Assembly: GCA_020631735.1 (NCBI GenBank)
Contig: CM036231.1
Location: forward strand, 8,707,831 to 8,771,830
Length of the DNA: 64,000 nucleotides
From: Saccharum officinarum
Taxonomy: Eukaryota > Streptophyta > Magnoliopsida > Poales > Poaceae
Direction of reading: 5' to 3'
The notes beneath the pieces were generated by a model, which was given only the letters and a program-made list of their open reading frames with translations, did no database searches and was not told the DNA's origin. The position numbers were made by a program, and so were the translations under genes. This document shows, in pieces, positions 55,419-64,000 of the stretch; positions within the stretch are counted from its first letter, which is position 1; the number at the start of each line of letters is the position of its first letter.

Positions 55419-57875
55419 ATGGTGCGTTGCAAGAACGCCGGTGGTGCTCCTGGTGACGGGGACGACAGTCCTCCTCGTCGGTCTGAGATTGCACGTGGGA
55501 AGCGTGTCAAGATCTTGGCCAGAAAGAAGAAGAAGACACTCACAGAGGCAGAGATTGCTCAGGCCGTGGCAGATGCAGCAGAGCAGGCAGAGAGAGGTGG
55601 CAGGAGCAGTGGCATACGCATAGGCGAGCGTCGCTTTCATCTTGAAGGTCGACAGCTCGACACAGAGGCCACTGAGGGCACTGAGGATACTAGAGCTGCA
55701 GAGGATATGTCAGTTGATCTACCCACAGAGGCTCCAGAGGCTCCAGAGGACACAGAGGAGCAGCCAGCTCAGTCTCCACCACGTCGCCGCTCCACACGCG
55801 CACGTACTCAGGTGTCTCCTAGGCCAGAGGGCCAGCGTCGTGGAGCACGTCCTCCTCCCAGAGCTAGAGGTTCACCCCCGGTCGAGCACTTTGACTTGAG
55901 GGGTGCTACAGCACGTCAGGTGCAGGGGTTGAGGTTCGTGGAGGTCAGTCGGTGGTTTCCACCTGTGAGGGATCCCAGAGCTTCAGAAGGATTCTATACC
56001 CCACTTCAGGAGGATTTCTACAGGGCTCTAGTTGACAGCGGTATTGCTTTCCGACCACAGAGGGTCTGTCGACTTGAGTCACTAGTTGAGGTTGTGGGAG
56101 AGCAGCTACGTCCGCACCTGTCCTTTCTGCCAGGCTTGTCAGATCTTCTTGGACGGACAGGTGCATACTGCGGCACATGGGTCAGAGAGTTTTATGCTTC
56201 ACTATGGATTGATCCTGCCCATGATTTCATTCACTTTGCATTCCGAGGCCGCGATCACCGCCTATACAGCACCAGAGTGCGGGAGATTCTCAGACTCCCA
56301 GTTTCTGACACAAAGATACATCAGCTGTGTTATGGTCAGACTCCTCCACCGAGACGCCCTCACGGCGGGACAGTGCCACCTACAGACTTGGTTCGACCCT
56401 GCTTCCGTGAGCCTTTTGGCGAAGGGTCTCGTCGCACGCCTGCCAGCTTGACACCTCTTGCCAGAGTTCTGGATGCCATAGTCAGACGCACTCTACTTCC
56501 CAGACTTGGCTACAGAGAGGGACTGACTCGGATGCAGCTATGGGTTGTTCACCACCTCCTCTCACAGACACAGTTTGATATTTGGGATCTCATACTTAGT
56601 GAGATGGAGGACACCATAGCTGAGGGCTTCAAGGGTAATCGTCAGCTGCCCTATGCACACTGGATCTGCTTCATTATTAGATCATCCATCCAGTTACCAG
56701 CAGAGATCCGAGCTGAGATATCAGATACTACTACTGCTTTCCCTGAGTATGATATCCGTCAGCTTTGGGCTTCAGTTACCAGAGATCAGGCCCCAGTGCC
56801 AGGACAGCGTGTGCGACCTGAGGTTCCTGAGACAGCAGCTGAGCAGGACGCCACAGTTGATGAGCTTGCAGAGGCAGAGCTTGCAGATCTTGACGCTCAG
56901 CCTGCTGATCTTCCTGAGGATGGGACATCTGACAGCACTGATGAGGACTACCAGCCCATCCCCAGGTACCGGTCTCCTCGGTCTCACGACCACGAGGCCG
57001 GTGGCTCTGGTTCAGCCTCCCGCACAGACCCAGCCATGGTGGCAATACTTGAGAGGTTGACCCAGGCACAGGAGCAGCAGCAACAGCAGATACAGCGACA
57101 GGCTCAGGACACAGCTGCAGCACTTGCACAGATTCAGGCTCGTCAGGACGAGTTTCAGCGTCAGCAGCTTGAGATCCAGAGGCAGCAGGTCGAAATGCAG
57201 CGACAGCAGTACGAGATTCAGCGACAGACTGCAGCTAGTCAGCAGCAGTACTTGGACCTCCTGCGCCACCTAGTCACTGTTGGGGTTCCTCCGCCTGCTT
57301 CTGTCCTGACTTCTGCTTTACCATCTACTGATCCATCGAGTCAGGGACAGCCGGGTTTCCAGTTCACATCTCCACAGCAGCAGGTTCCCCAGTCTTTCCA
57401 GTCCCCGAGCTTCACGCCTATTCACACGGGGTTTACACCATCAGACCAGCCTCGCCCTCACCTCCTGACAGGCACACCTTTTGGTGATTTCAGTGCTACC
57501 TACAGCGAGTTGACTGGTCAGCCGACGCCCTCGCACACTACATTTGCTACTTCTTCAGGGTTGTCAGCTTCAGAGGCAGCTATTCCTCCAGTGACAGGGA
57601 CTGGTACTACAGAGACTCTACCTTCGTCAGTTGCCTCCACAGATCCTCCAGCTATTGGCTCGCTACAGGCTCAGGTCACTCAGACGGATCCTATTATTGC
57701 TACTACGACAGTACCTGTTCCTGCCGTTCAGACCCAGACAGTTACACAGCCACATGCTTCTTCAGAGGGTCAGCCAGATAGCTCAGATTCCGAGGGCGAT
57801 TCTCTACACTTCATGATTACTCCGCGCACCTCGGCACCCGACACGACTCCGTCTGTCCCCCCATCAGATCCTTAG
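55419..57875 (+). CDS. Third ORF of the inner Sirevirus-like element, function unknown (env-like position)
   Basis: 818 residues from the ATG at 55419. The N-terminus is basic (RGKRVKILARKKKK), possibly a nuclear signal, followed by an acidic Glu/Thr/Pro-rich stretch. Residues about 155-430 form a folded domain: RFVEVSRWFPPVRD, WVREFYASLWIDPAHDFIHF, REILRLPVSD and LPYAHWICFIIRSSI. It resembles the plant transposon protein family that has FYANL-type motifs. Residues about 545-617 are Gln-rich with heptads (QRQQLEIQRQQVEMQRQQ), a likely coiled coil. The tail is Ser/Thr/Pro-rich. Sireviruses often carry an envelope-like ORF here, but I see neither a signal peptide nor a convincing membrane span, so only the position supports that name. 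Fully open, so probably under selection until recently. Confidence 0.7.
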   Translation: MVRCKNAGGAPGDGDDSPPRRSEIARGKRVKILARKKKKTLTEAEIAQAVADAAEQAERGGRSSGIRIGERRFHLEGRQLDTEATEGTEDTRAAEDMSVDLPTEAPEAPEDTEEQPAQSPPRRRSTRARTQVSPRPEGQRRGARPPPRARGSPPVEHFDLRGATARQVQGLRFVEVSRWFPPVRDPRASEGFYTPLQEDFYRALVDSGIAFRPQRVCRLESLVEVVGEQLRPHLSFLPGLSDLLGRTGAYCGTWVREFYASLWIDPAHDFIHFAFRGRDHRLYSTRVREILRLPVSDTKIHQLCYGQTPPPRRPHGGTVPPTDLVRPCFREPFGEGSRRTPASLTPLARVLDAIVRRTLLPRLGYREGLTRMQLWVVHHLLSQTQFDIWDLILSEMEDTIAEGFKGNRQLPYAHWICFIIRSSIQLPAEIRAEISDTTTAFPEYDIRQLWASVTRDQAPVPGQRVRPEVPETAAEQDATVDELAEAELADLDAQPADLPEDGTSDSTDEDYQPIPRYRSPRSHDHEAGGSGSASRTDPAMVAILERLTQAQEQQQQQIQRQAQDTAAALAQIQARQDEFQRQQLEIQRQQVEMQRQQYEIQRQTAASQQQYLDLLRHLVTVGVPPPASVLTSALPSTDPSSQGQPGFQFTSPQQQVPQSFQSPSFTPIHTGFTPSDQPRPHLLTGTPFGDFSATYSELTGQPTPSHTTFATSSGLSASEAAIPPVTGTGTTETLPSSVASTDPPAIGSLQAQVTQTDPIIATTTVPVPAVQTQTVTQPHASSEGQPDSSDSEGDSLHFMITPRTSAPDTTPSVPPSDP

Positions 57876-58328
57876 ATTAGCTTTTTTGGCGCTTGATGCC
57901 AAAGGGGGAGAGAGAGAGTAGTTTCAGGGGGAGTTTTGAGAGAGGTTTTTCGTTTTTTCCTGTGTGCTACTTTCATGCATCATGTTTACTTTTCAGTCAT
58001 TGCATTCGTGTGACATGTCGTTGTGAGATAAACCTTGAGTCTTAATGTTTTATCCTGTCTTACTGTTATCTCTTGTCACCTGTTTTATTTATAGCTCTAA
58101 GGTTGTGCTTCCGTGCCTTACTCCGATTTCTTATGAGCTATATCTGTTTGTGTACTAACGCTTTTTATCTTATCTTATGAGTACACTCTTTTGGCTTGGG
58201 ACACATAAGCAATTCCTAACCCTTCTTTGCTTATTGCTTTTTGCTTATGTGAACCATGCATGCTCAAAAACCTCAACTCAAATCTTTTATATCTTAGTGT
58301 TGTCATCAATCACCAAAAAGGGGGAGAT
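57876..58328 (+). other. 3' untranslated region and polypurine tract of the inner element
   Basis: Two purine runs lie soon after the ORF stop: AAAGGGGGAGAGAGAGAG at 57901 and AGGGGGAG near 57927. The tract used for plus-strand priming is AAAAAGGGGGAGAT at 58315-58328, immediately before the 3' LTR. Confidence 0.75.
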
Positions 58329-59934
58329 TGAAAGCATCTAGGCCCCGAGGTTTGGTTTCGGCAATTGATGACAACGCTTTATTACCATGACTAACGTGTG
58401 TTTTGCAGAAACTTTGGTAAGTTAGGTCATGGAGGTTTTAACTGCTTTGGGCACCATGGTATTCATGCCCCTTGATGGAAATCGTTTCGGTTTTCAAAAG
58501 AGTGACGTCAAGATTAAGGACGGTTAGTTCCGGATGTCGAGGTGTTGAGAGACATTTGGAATAGTCGTTAGGATCTTCGTTTTTCTCTTTTGGCCGTACT
58601 ATAAAGGGGGGCATGAGCGGGTAGCTTGACCTAGGCGAGTCCTATGTTTAGGTGTGGTGCACACTTGTTAAACTTGGCGCTAGGCAGCTCTAGATTAGCT
58701 CTAAGTTCAGTTGGAAGCAACTTGGTTCAAGTTGTGACGCGTTTCGGAGAGTTTCGGGTTGTTTTCCCTTGACCGGACGCGGTCCTCGGCATGACCGGAC
58801 GCGTCCGGTCAGTACAGTTCCGCGGCTAGGGTTTCAGCTCTGAACACCGGACGCGGTCCTCGCGAGGACCGAACGCGGTGGTCAGAAGTCAACACGTGTC
58901 ACTGAGGGAAACACTCTATCGGACGCGTCCTGGGTGTGATCGGCGCGTCCGGTCACAGTCCAGTAAGGTCCAGAGACGACCGGACGCGTTCGGTCATCAT
59001 CGATCGGACGCGGTCCAGCGTCCGATGTGTTTACAGAGTGCTCACTGCACGATCGGACGCGTCCGGTCATCCCTGACCGGCGCGTCCGGTCACTCGGTTG
59101 TTTTTCGGATTTCGACCGTTACGGGCGACCGGCGCGTCCGGTCAGTTCGACCGGCGCGTCCGGTCAGCTCGTGTTTTGCTGAGTCAGCAGGTAACGGTTC
59201 GTTTTGTTTGTGGGGTGTATAAATACATCCCCACCACCTCTTTTAGAGGTCTCTTGCTCATTTGATCAGCTGATAAACACCTTTGGAGTGCAAGGGAGTG
59301 CAAGAGCACTAGTGAGGATAGAGATTTGAGAATCAAAGCTTGAGAGTTCCTCACTAGCGATTAGAGAGTAGCAAGTGTGCATCCACTTTCTCATTTGGGC
59401 TCGTAGTGGTCAAGTGAGAGTTCTAGCTTGTTACTCTTGGTGATCGCCATCACCTAGACGGCTTGGTGGTGATTGGGAGTTTGGTGATCATCCGGCGGAG
59501 CTTGTGGATGACCCAACTCGTCTTGTGAGCGGTTGTGGGTGATTCACCGCGACGGAGTGTCAAAGAATCAACCCGTAGAGAGCACTTGATCCTTGCGCGG
59601 ATCAAGGGGGAGCTACACCCTTGCGCGGGTGCTCCAACGAGGACTAGTGGGGAGTGGCGACTCTCCGATACCTCGGAAAAACATCGCCTTGTTCCTTGCC
59701 CCTTTACATTCAAGCATTTACATTCTCGTATTTACTTTCATTGCTTGTTTACATTCCTAGACTTGCCATGCTAGACTAGGATTGGAAACTAGGGTGCAAA
59801 ACTTTGTATCGGTAGACTCTCTAGGAACACAAGTAGACACTAGGGATGAATTTCGGCTTGTAGGATTTATTTCTTGCATCTAATTTTTAGAAAAGCCCAA
59901 TTCACCCCCCCTCTTGGGCATCTTGATCCTTTCA
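58329..59934 (+). repeat. 3' LTR of the inner element
   Basis: 1606 bp, TG to CA. Differs from the 5' LTR by scattered substitutions (for example T for C near 58439, A for T near 58556) and one A-run length change. Contains its own palindrome array (58771-59168) and TATAAATA at 59218-59225. Confidence 0.95.
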
Positions 59935-59939
59935 GTGGC

Positions 59940-62456
59940 AACAAGTATGGTTTTGTGATTGTGGATGACTACACTAGATACACTTGGGTACTCTTTCTCT
60001 ATGACAAGAGTGATGTTTATGATCTATTCAAGTCTTTTGTCAAGAGGGTGCAAAATGAGTTTGAGACTACCATCAAGAAGATTAGAAGTGACAATGGTAG
60101 TGAGTTCAAGAACACAAGAATTGAAGATTTGTGTGATGATTATGGTATTGGGCATCAATTCTCACCAACATACACTCCTCAATCCAATGGTGTAGTTGAA
60201 AGGAAAAATAGAACCTTGATTGATATGGCTAGATCAATGCTTAGTGAATACAATGTGAGTCATTCATTTTGGAGTGAAGCTATCAATACGGCTTGCTATT
60301 GTAGTAACCGTCTCTATTGCCATAGGAAGCTTAGAAAGACACCATATGAACTATTGAATGGAAGAAAGCCCAACATTGCATACTTTAGAGTGTTTGGTTG
60401 CAAATGCTATATTCTCAAGAAAGGCACTAGATTGAGCAAGTTTGAAAAGAAATGTGATGAAGGGTTCTTACTTGGTTATTCTACCACAAGCAAATCATAT
60501 AGAGTTTGGAATCTCACAAATGGCACCTTGGAAGAAGTTCATGATGTTGAGTTTGATGAAACCCAAGGGTCTCAAAATGAAGCTCAAAATCTTGATGATG
60601 TGAGAGGAGATCAATTATCAAATGCAATGAAGAACATGTACATTGGTGATATAAGGCCGATGCAAGTTGATGATGATGATATTCATGTGATCAACCAAAG
60701 TGTGCAAATTAATACAAATCAAGCAAGCTCTAGTGGTTCTCATGATGAAGTGCAAGTTCAAGGTCAAACAAGTGAAAGCAATCAACTCCCAATACTCCAA
60801 CCTACTAGCATTGCAAGAGATCATCCGTTGGACCAAATCATTGGTGGAATTCAAAGTGGTGTTCAAACTAGATCAAGATTAGCATCCTTTTGTGAGCATT
60901 ACTCATTTGTCTCATTAGAAGAACCAAAGAAGATAGAAGATGCATTGAAGGATTCCGATTGGGTGAATGCCATGCATGAAGAACTAAACAACTTTGCTAG
61001 AAATCAAGTTTGGAAACTTGTTGAGAGGCCAAAGAACTACAATGTGATTGGTACTAAGTGGGTCTTTAGAAATAAGCAAGATCAAGATGGCATGGTTGTA
61101 AGGAACAAAGCAAGATTAGTAGCACAAGGATACACTCAAGTTGAGGGTCTTGACTTTGGAGAGACATATGCACCGGTTGCAAGATTGGAGGCAATTAGAA
61201 TCTTATTAGCATATGCTTGTGCACACAACATCAAGCTCTATCAAATGGATGTCAAGAGTGCATTTCTAAATGGCTACATCAATGAAGAAGTTTATGTTGA
61301 GCAACCTCCCGGTTTTGAAGATGACAAGAAGCCTGACCATGTTTACAAGCTAAAGAAGGCATTGTATGGTTTGAAGCAAGCACCTAGAGCATGGTATGAG
61401 AGGTTGAGGGACTTTCTCCTCTCTAAAGGGTTCAAAATGGGAAAGGTTGACACCACTCTCTTCACCAAGAAGCTTGGAAATGACTTGTTTGTGTTGCAAA
61501 TCTATGTGGATGACATTATCTTTGGATCAACTAACCAAGACTTTTGTGAAGAGTTTGGAAATATGATGGCTAATGAGTTTGAGATGTCTATGATTGGAGA
61601 GCTTAGTTACTTCCTTGGACTTCAAATCAAGCAAATGAAGAATGGCACTTTTGTAAGTCAAGGCAAGTACATCAAGGACATGATCAAGAAGTTTGGATTG
61701 CAAGATGCTAAGCCAATGAGCACACCAATGGGCTCTAATGATCAATTGGGTATTGATAATAGTGGAAATATGGTAGATCAAAAGCAATACCGGTCCATGA
61801 TTGGAAGCTTGCTCTATGTCACCGCTTCTAGGCCGGATGTGATGTTTAGTGTATGCAAGTGTGCAAGATATCAAGCTTCACCTAGAGAAAGTCACTTGAA
61901 AGCAACCAAGAGGATATTGAGATATCTAAAGGGCACTCATGATGTTGGATTATGGTATCCCAAGGGGTCTAATTTTGAGTTGATTGGATATTCGAACTCC
62001 GACTATGGTGGATGCAAGATTGATAGAATGAGCACAAGTGGCACTTGTCAATTGCTTGGAAGGTCTCTTGTTTCATGGTCATCAAAGAAACAAAATAGTG
62101 TTGCACTATCTACCGCCGAGGCCGAATACATTAGTGCCGGTAGTTGTTGTGCACAATTGCTTTGGATGAAGGCCACTTTGAATGACTTTGGAATTAAATT
62201 CAAGAATGTGCCTTTGTTTTGTGATAATGAAAGTGCTATCAAGATGACACAAAATCCGGTTCAACATTCAAGAACCAAGCACATTGACATAAGGCATCAC
62301 TTCATAAGAGACCATCAACAAAAGGGTGATATTAGCATTGAGAGCATTGGCACCGAAGATCAACTAGCCGACATCTTTACAAAGCCACTTGATGAAAAGA
62401 GATTTTACAAGTTGAAGAATGAATTGAACATACTTGACTTCTCCAACTTGAAATGA
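59940..62456 (+). pseudogene. Outer element pol, second part (integrase, reverse transcriptase, RNase H)
   Basis: Continues the outer pol after the inner insertion. It holds integrase Asp in IRSDNGSEF and Glu in [11 protein letters not shown], reverse transcriptase blocks [12 protein letters not shown] and [11 protein letters not shown], catalytic YVDDIIFGS, and RNase H with [11 protein letters not shown] and [12 protein letters not shown]. No stop codons appear in this part. An open frame extends left into the inner 3' LTR by chance and is not a real start. The domains look intact, but the first part is 13 kb away. Confidence 0.92.
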
Positions 62457-63559
62457 GTGTACCCCCACATTCTTATATGACATGCCTCTCCTCCAACATA
62501 GCAAGGTACAGTTGTTTGGCATATCATTCATACTTTGCTAAGGACATGGTTAGAACATATAGACATATTTGCATGACAAATAAGCTCATTCATGAAAATC
62601 AAATGATTTTGATGTATATATGGTACCACTATTGCTTCTATGTTTGATTGATCTAGTGGTAGCATATGACATGTTTGTGGGCTTGCAAACCTAGTGTTGA
62701 ATCTAGAAAATGAGCTCATGATGTGTAATTCAACATGGTCAAGATAACCCTTATACTTTATGAGGTGTGAAAAAGCTTGTCCTTGGATCAAACCGAATTA
62801 CATATTTTAGGCAAGTAATCTAGATTGAACCATAATTTGGACTCCCTCTTAATTGATTGACTTATCTCTCACTAAAATTGGCACCTTTTTGGTGATTGTT
62901 GACAAAGAGGGAGAGAAAAGTCACAAAGATATTGCAAAGAGGAATAAGATATAATAAGGGGGAGAGAAAAGTCACAGGGGAGAGAAAAGTTACAAAGTCA
63001 CAGGGGAGAGAAAAGTTACAAAGGGAGAGAAATCAAGGGATCAATTAAATTTGAGCATACAAGTAGGGGGAGCAAGCTCATGAATTATTTGTTGCATTTG
63101 TATGTGCATTAACATGATGTGTTGCATTGCAAATTTAATTTCGATATTCATGTTTGTATGGTGTATGCTAGAAATAGAACTTGAATGATGATTTGTTAAG
63201 AGTAGCTTTACAAGTGGTAACTAGACACCTTTTGCTTATAATATTGATCTCACGGGGTACTTTAGTGTTTGTGATCTTTACAAGTGATGTATTACAAATG
63301 GTGTCTAGCTACGTCGATGCTAAGGATGGTATATAAAGGCAACTCCGATTGGTATCACGCTTCAAAGGTCCATTCTATATACCTTAGCATCAATTTGATA
63401 GTAGTAACTCTCCCAAAATTCAAATCCATACATATGTGCATAATTGAACCAAACTCATGGAAGCACATATGTAGGGGGAGCTAATACTATCGAAATTGAA
63501 AATTGATTTCATTTCATATCTTTGTGATGGTTGCCATCAATTACCAAAAAGGGGGAGAT
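62457..63559 (+). other. 3' untranslated region of the outer element with repeated purine tracts
   Basis: Non-coding. Between 62925 and 63040 the unit GGGGAGAGAAAAGTNACA recurs several times, giving a cluster of polypurine-like runs. The tract at the LTR border is AAAAAGGGGGAGAT at 63546-63559. Confidence 0.75.
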
Positions 63560-64000
63560 TGAAAGCCCAAGTTTGGTTTTGGTAATTAATGACACAAAGT
63601 TGCTAATGCCTTGTGTTAAGTGTATTGAGTTAGGCATAAGCAACACATGTGATGAAGGTGTATGTGGCAAGGAGTGGTGGCCACAAGATCACAAAGAGAT
63701 GGTGCATGGACATGAAATGATGATCATGATGGAGATGCACATAAAAGGAAGGACATGATGATCAAGTGAAAGAGAAGGATCTAAGAGCGCAAGGCAAAGG
63801 TATAACCATAGGGTTTTCCTTTTACCGGTCTAAGATGAGTAGAGAAGTGATTGACCGGGTTTAGGATACATAGCCGACTATCAAGAGGGGCAATCACGGT
63901 TAGCTCGTAAATCAAGTGCCACTAGATCAATGTCTTGAGCATATGCATTAGGATCTAGTAAAAAGCTAACATAACGCCTTGAGAAATGATTTGTGAAATG
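63560..64000 (+). repeat. 3' LTR of the outer element, partial
   Basis: Starts TGAAAGCCCAAG and matches the 5' LTR from 41876 with about four substitutions in 441 bp. The window ends before its palindrome array and promoter. Confidence 0.93.

Larger units (their letters stand above)
46656..59934 (+). mobile_element. Inner Sirevirus-like Copia retrotransposon with third ORF
   Basis: Complete insertion of 13,279 bp with target duplication GTGGC at 46651-46655 and 59935-59939. The LTRs are 1607 and 1606 bp and begin TGAAAGC and end CTTTCA. By eye they differ at about a dozen positions and one indel, under 1 percent. The order is 5' LTR, primer site, gag (48316-50598), pol (50613-53837), palindrome array (54333-54672), leader, third ORF (55419-57875), polypurine tract and 3' LTR. 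All three long frames are open, so the element may be autonomous or nearly so. Confidence 0.95.
41876..64000 (+). mobile_element. Outer Sirevirus-like Copia retrotransposon, split by a nested element
   Basis: The 5' LTR begins TGAAAGCCCAAG at 41876; the same sequence restarts at 63560 as the 3' LTR, which runs off the window. Between them, in order, are a primer site (43834), gag (43892-45976), the first part of pol (45990-46655), a 13.3 kb nested insertion (46656-59934), the rest of pol (59940-62456) and a polypurine tract (63546-63558). Gene order PR-INT-RT-RH makes it Copia. The long gag with late zinc knuckles and the overall size indicate the Sirevirus lineage. The 441 bp of shared LTR visible differ at about four positions, so insertion was recent. 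Gag is broken by two stop codons. Confidence 0.92.

Noticed and set aside
59874..59939. Start codon and fused N-terminus for the 860-codon frame at 59874
   Set aside because: The first 20 or so codons are the end of the inner 3' LTR. The real coding sequence is the second part of outer pol.
1..64000. CRISPR arrays, bacterial-type operons, riboswitches, rRNA or tRNA genes
   Set aside because: Direct repeats here are LTRs, TSDs or the palindrome arrays with irregular spacing. No tRNA cloverleaf or rRNA segment was recognised by eye; a tRNA scan was not possible.

Overview
This is nuclear DNA from a grass (Poaceae), most likely a panicoid. The support is GT-AG introns, GC-rich first exons in intron-bearing genes, Stowaway and Tourist MITEs, an RTE-type LINE, a hAT transposon pair, and nested Sirevirus-like Copia elements whose primer sites match initiator tRNA-Met. 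There are no bacterial-style operons or CRISPR arrays. I cannot fix the species from sequence alone.

Layout. 1-14759 is one contig. It carries a seven-exon DUF829/TMEM53-like hydrolase gene (738-8222) with a 3.3 kb RTE LINE in intron 4, a small EF-hand gene (11267-11560), and the first three exons of a Tic22-like chloroplast import gene (from 13625). Exactly 100 N follow (14760-14859). The next contig then repeats about 10 kb already seen: the LINE from about 4782 on, the last three DUF829 exons, the EF-hand gene and the Tic22-like gene, which is complete here (26799-30343, eight exons, 280 codons). The repeated blocks meet exactly at the gap, so two overlapping allelic or homeologous contigs laid end to end explain this better than a true tandem duplication. 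The second copy alone has a 3.09 kb composite hAT insertion (22643-25730).

30344-33250 holds MITEs and a FAD2 desaturase gene fragment. 33579-37278 holds two convergent GT37 fucosyltransferase genes whose coding ends lie 137 bp apart. 37848-41875 is MITE, TIR-element and LTR-remnant sequence.

41876 to the window end is one outer Sirevirus-like Copia element (5' LTR, broken gag, pol). Its integrase region is split by a young inner element (46656-59934) with nearly identical 1.6 kb LTRs and a GTGGC target duplication. The inner element has intact gag and pol and a third 818-codon ORF after pol. The LTRs of both elements, and the region just upstream of that third ORF, carry arrays of a CpG-rich palindrome centred on ACGCGT. 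The third ORF also has a host-gene-like leader with a candidate intron. It therefore looks like an independently transcribed accessory gene of the retroelement and is the most interesting system here.

The host genes are unrelated single-copy types: a chloroplast import factor, a predicted hydrolase, a calcium-binding protein and Golgi fucosyltransferases. The rest of the window is transposon biology.
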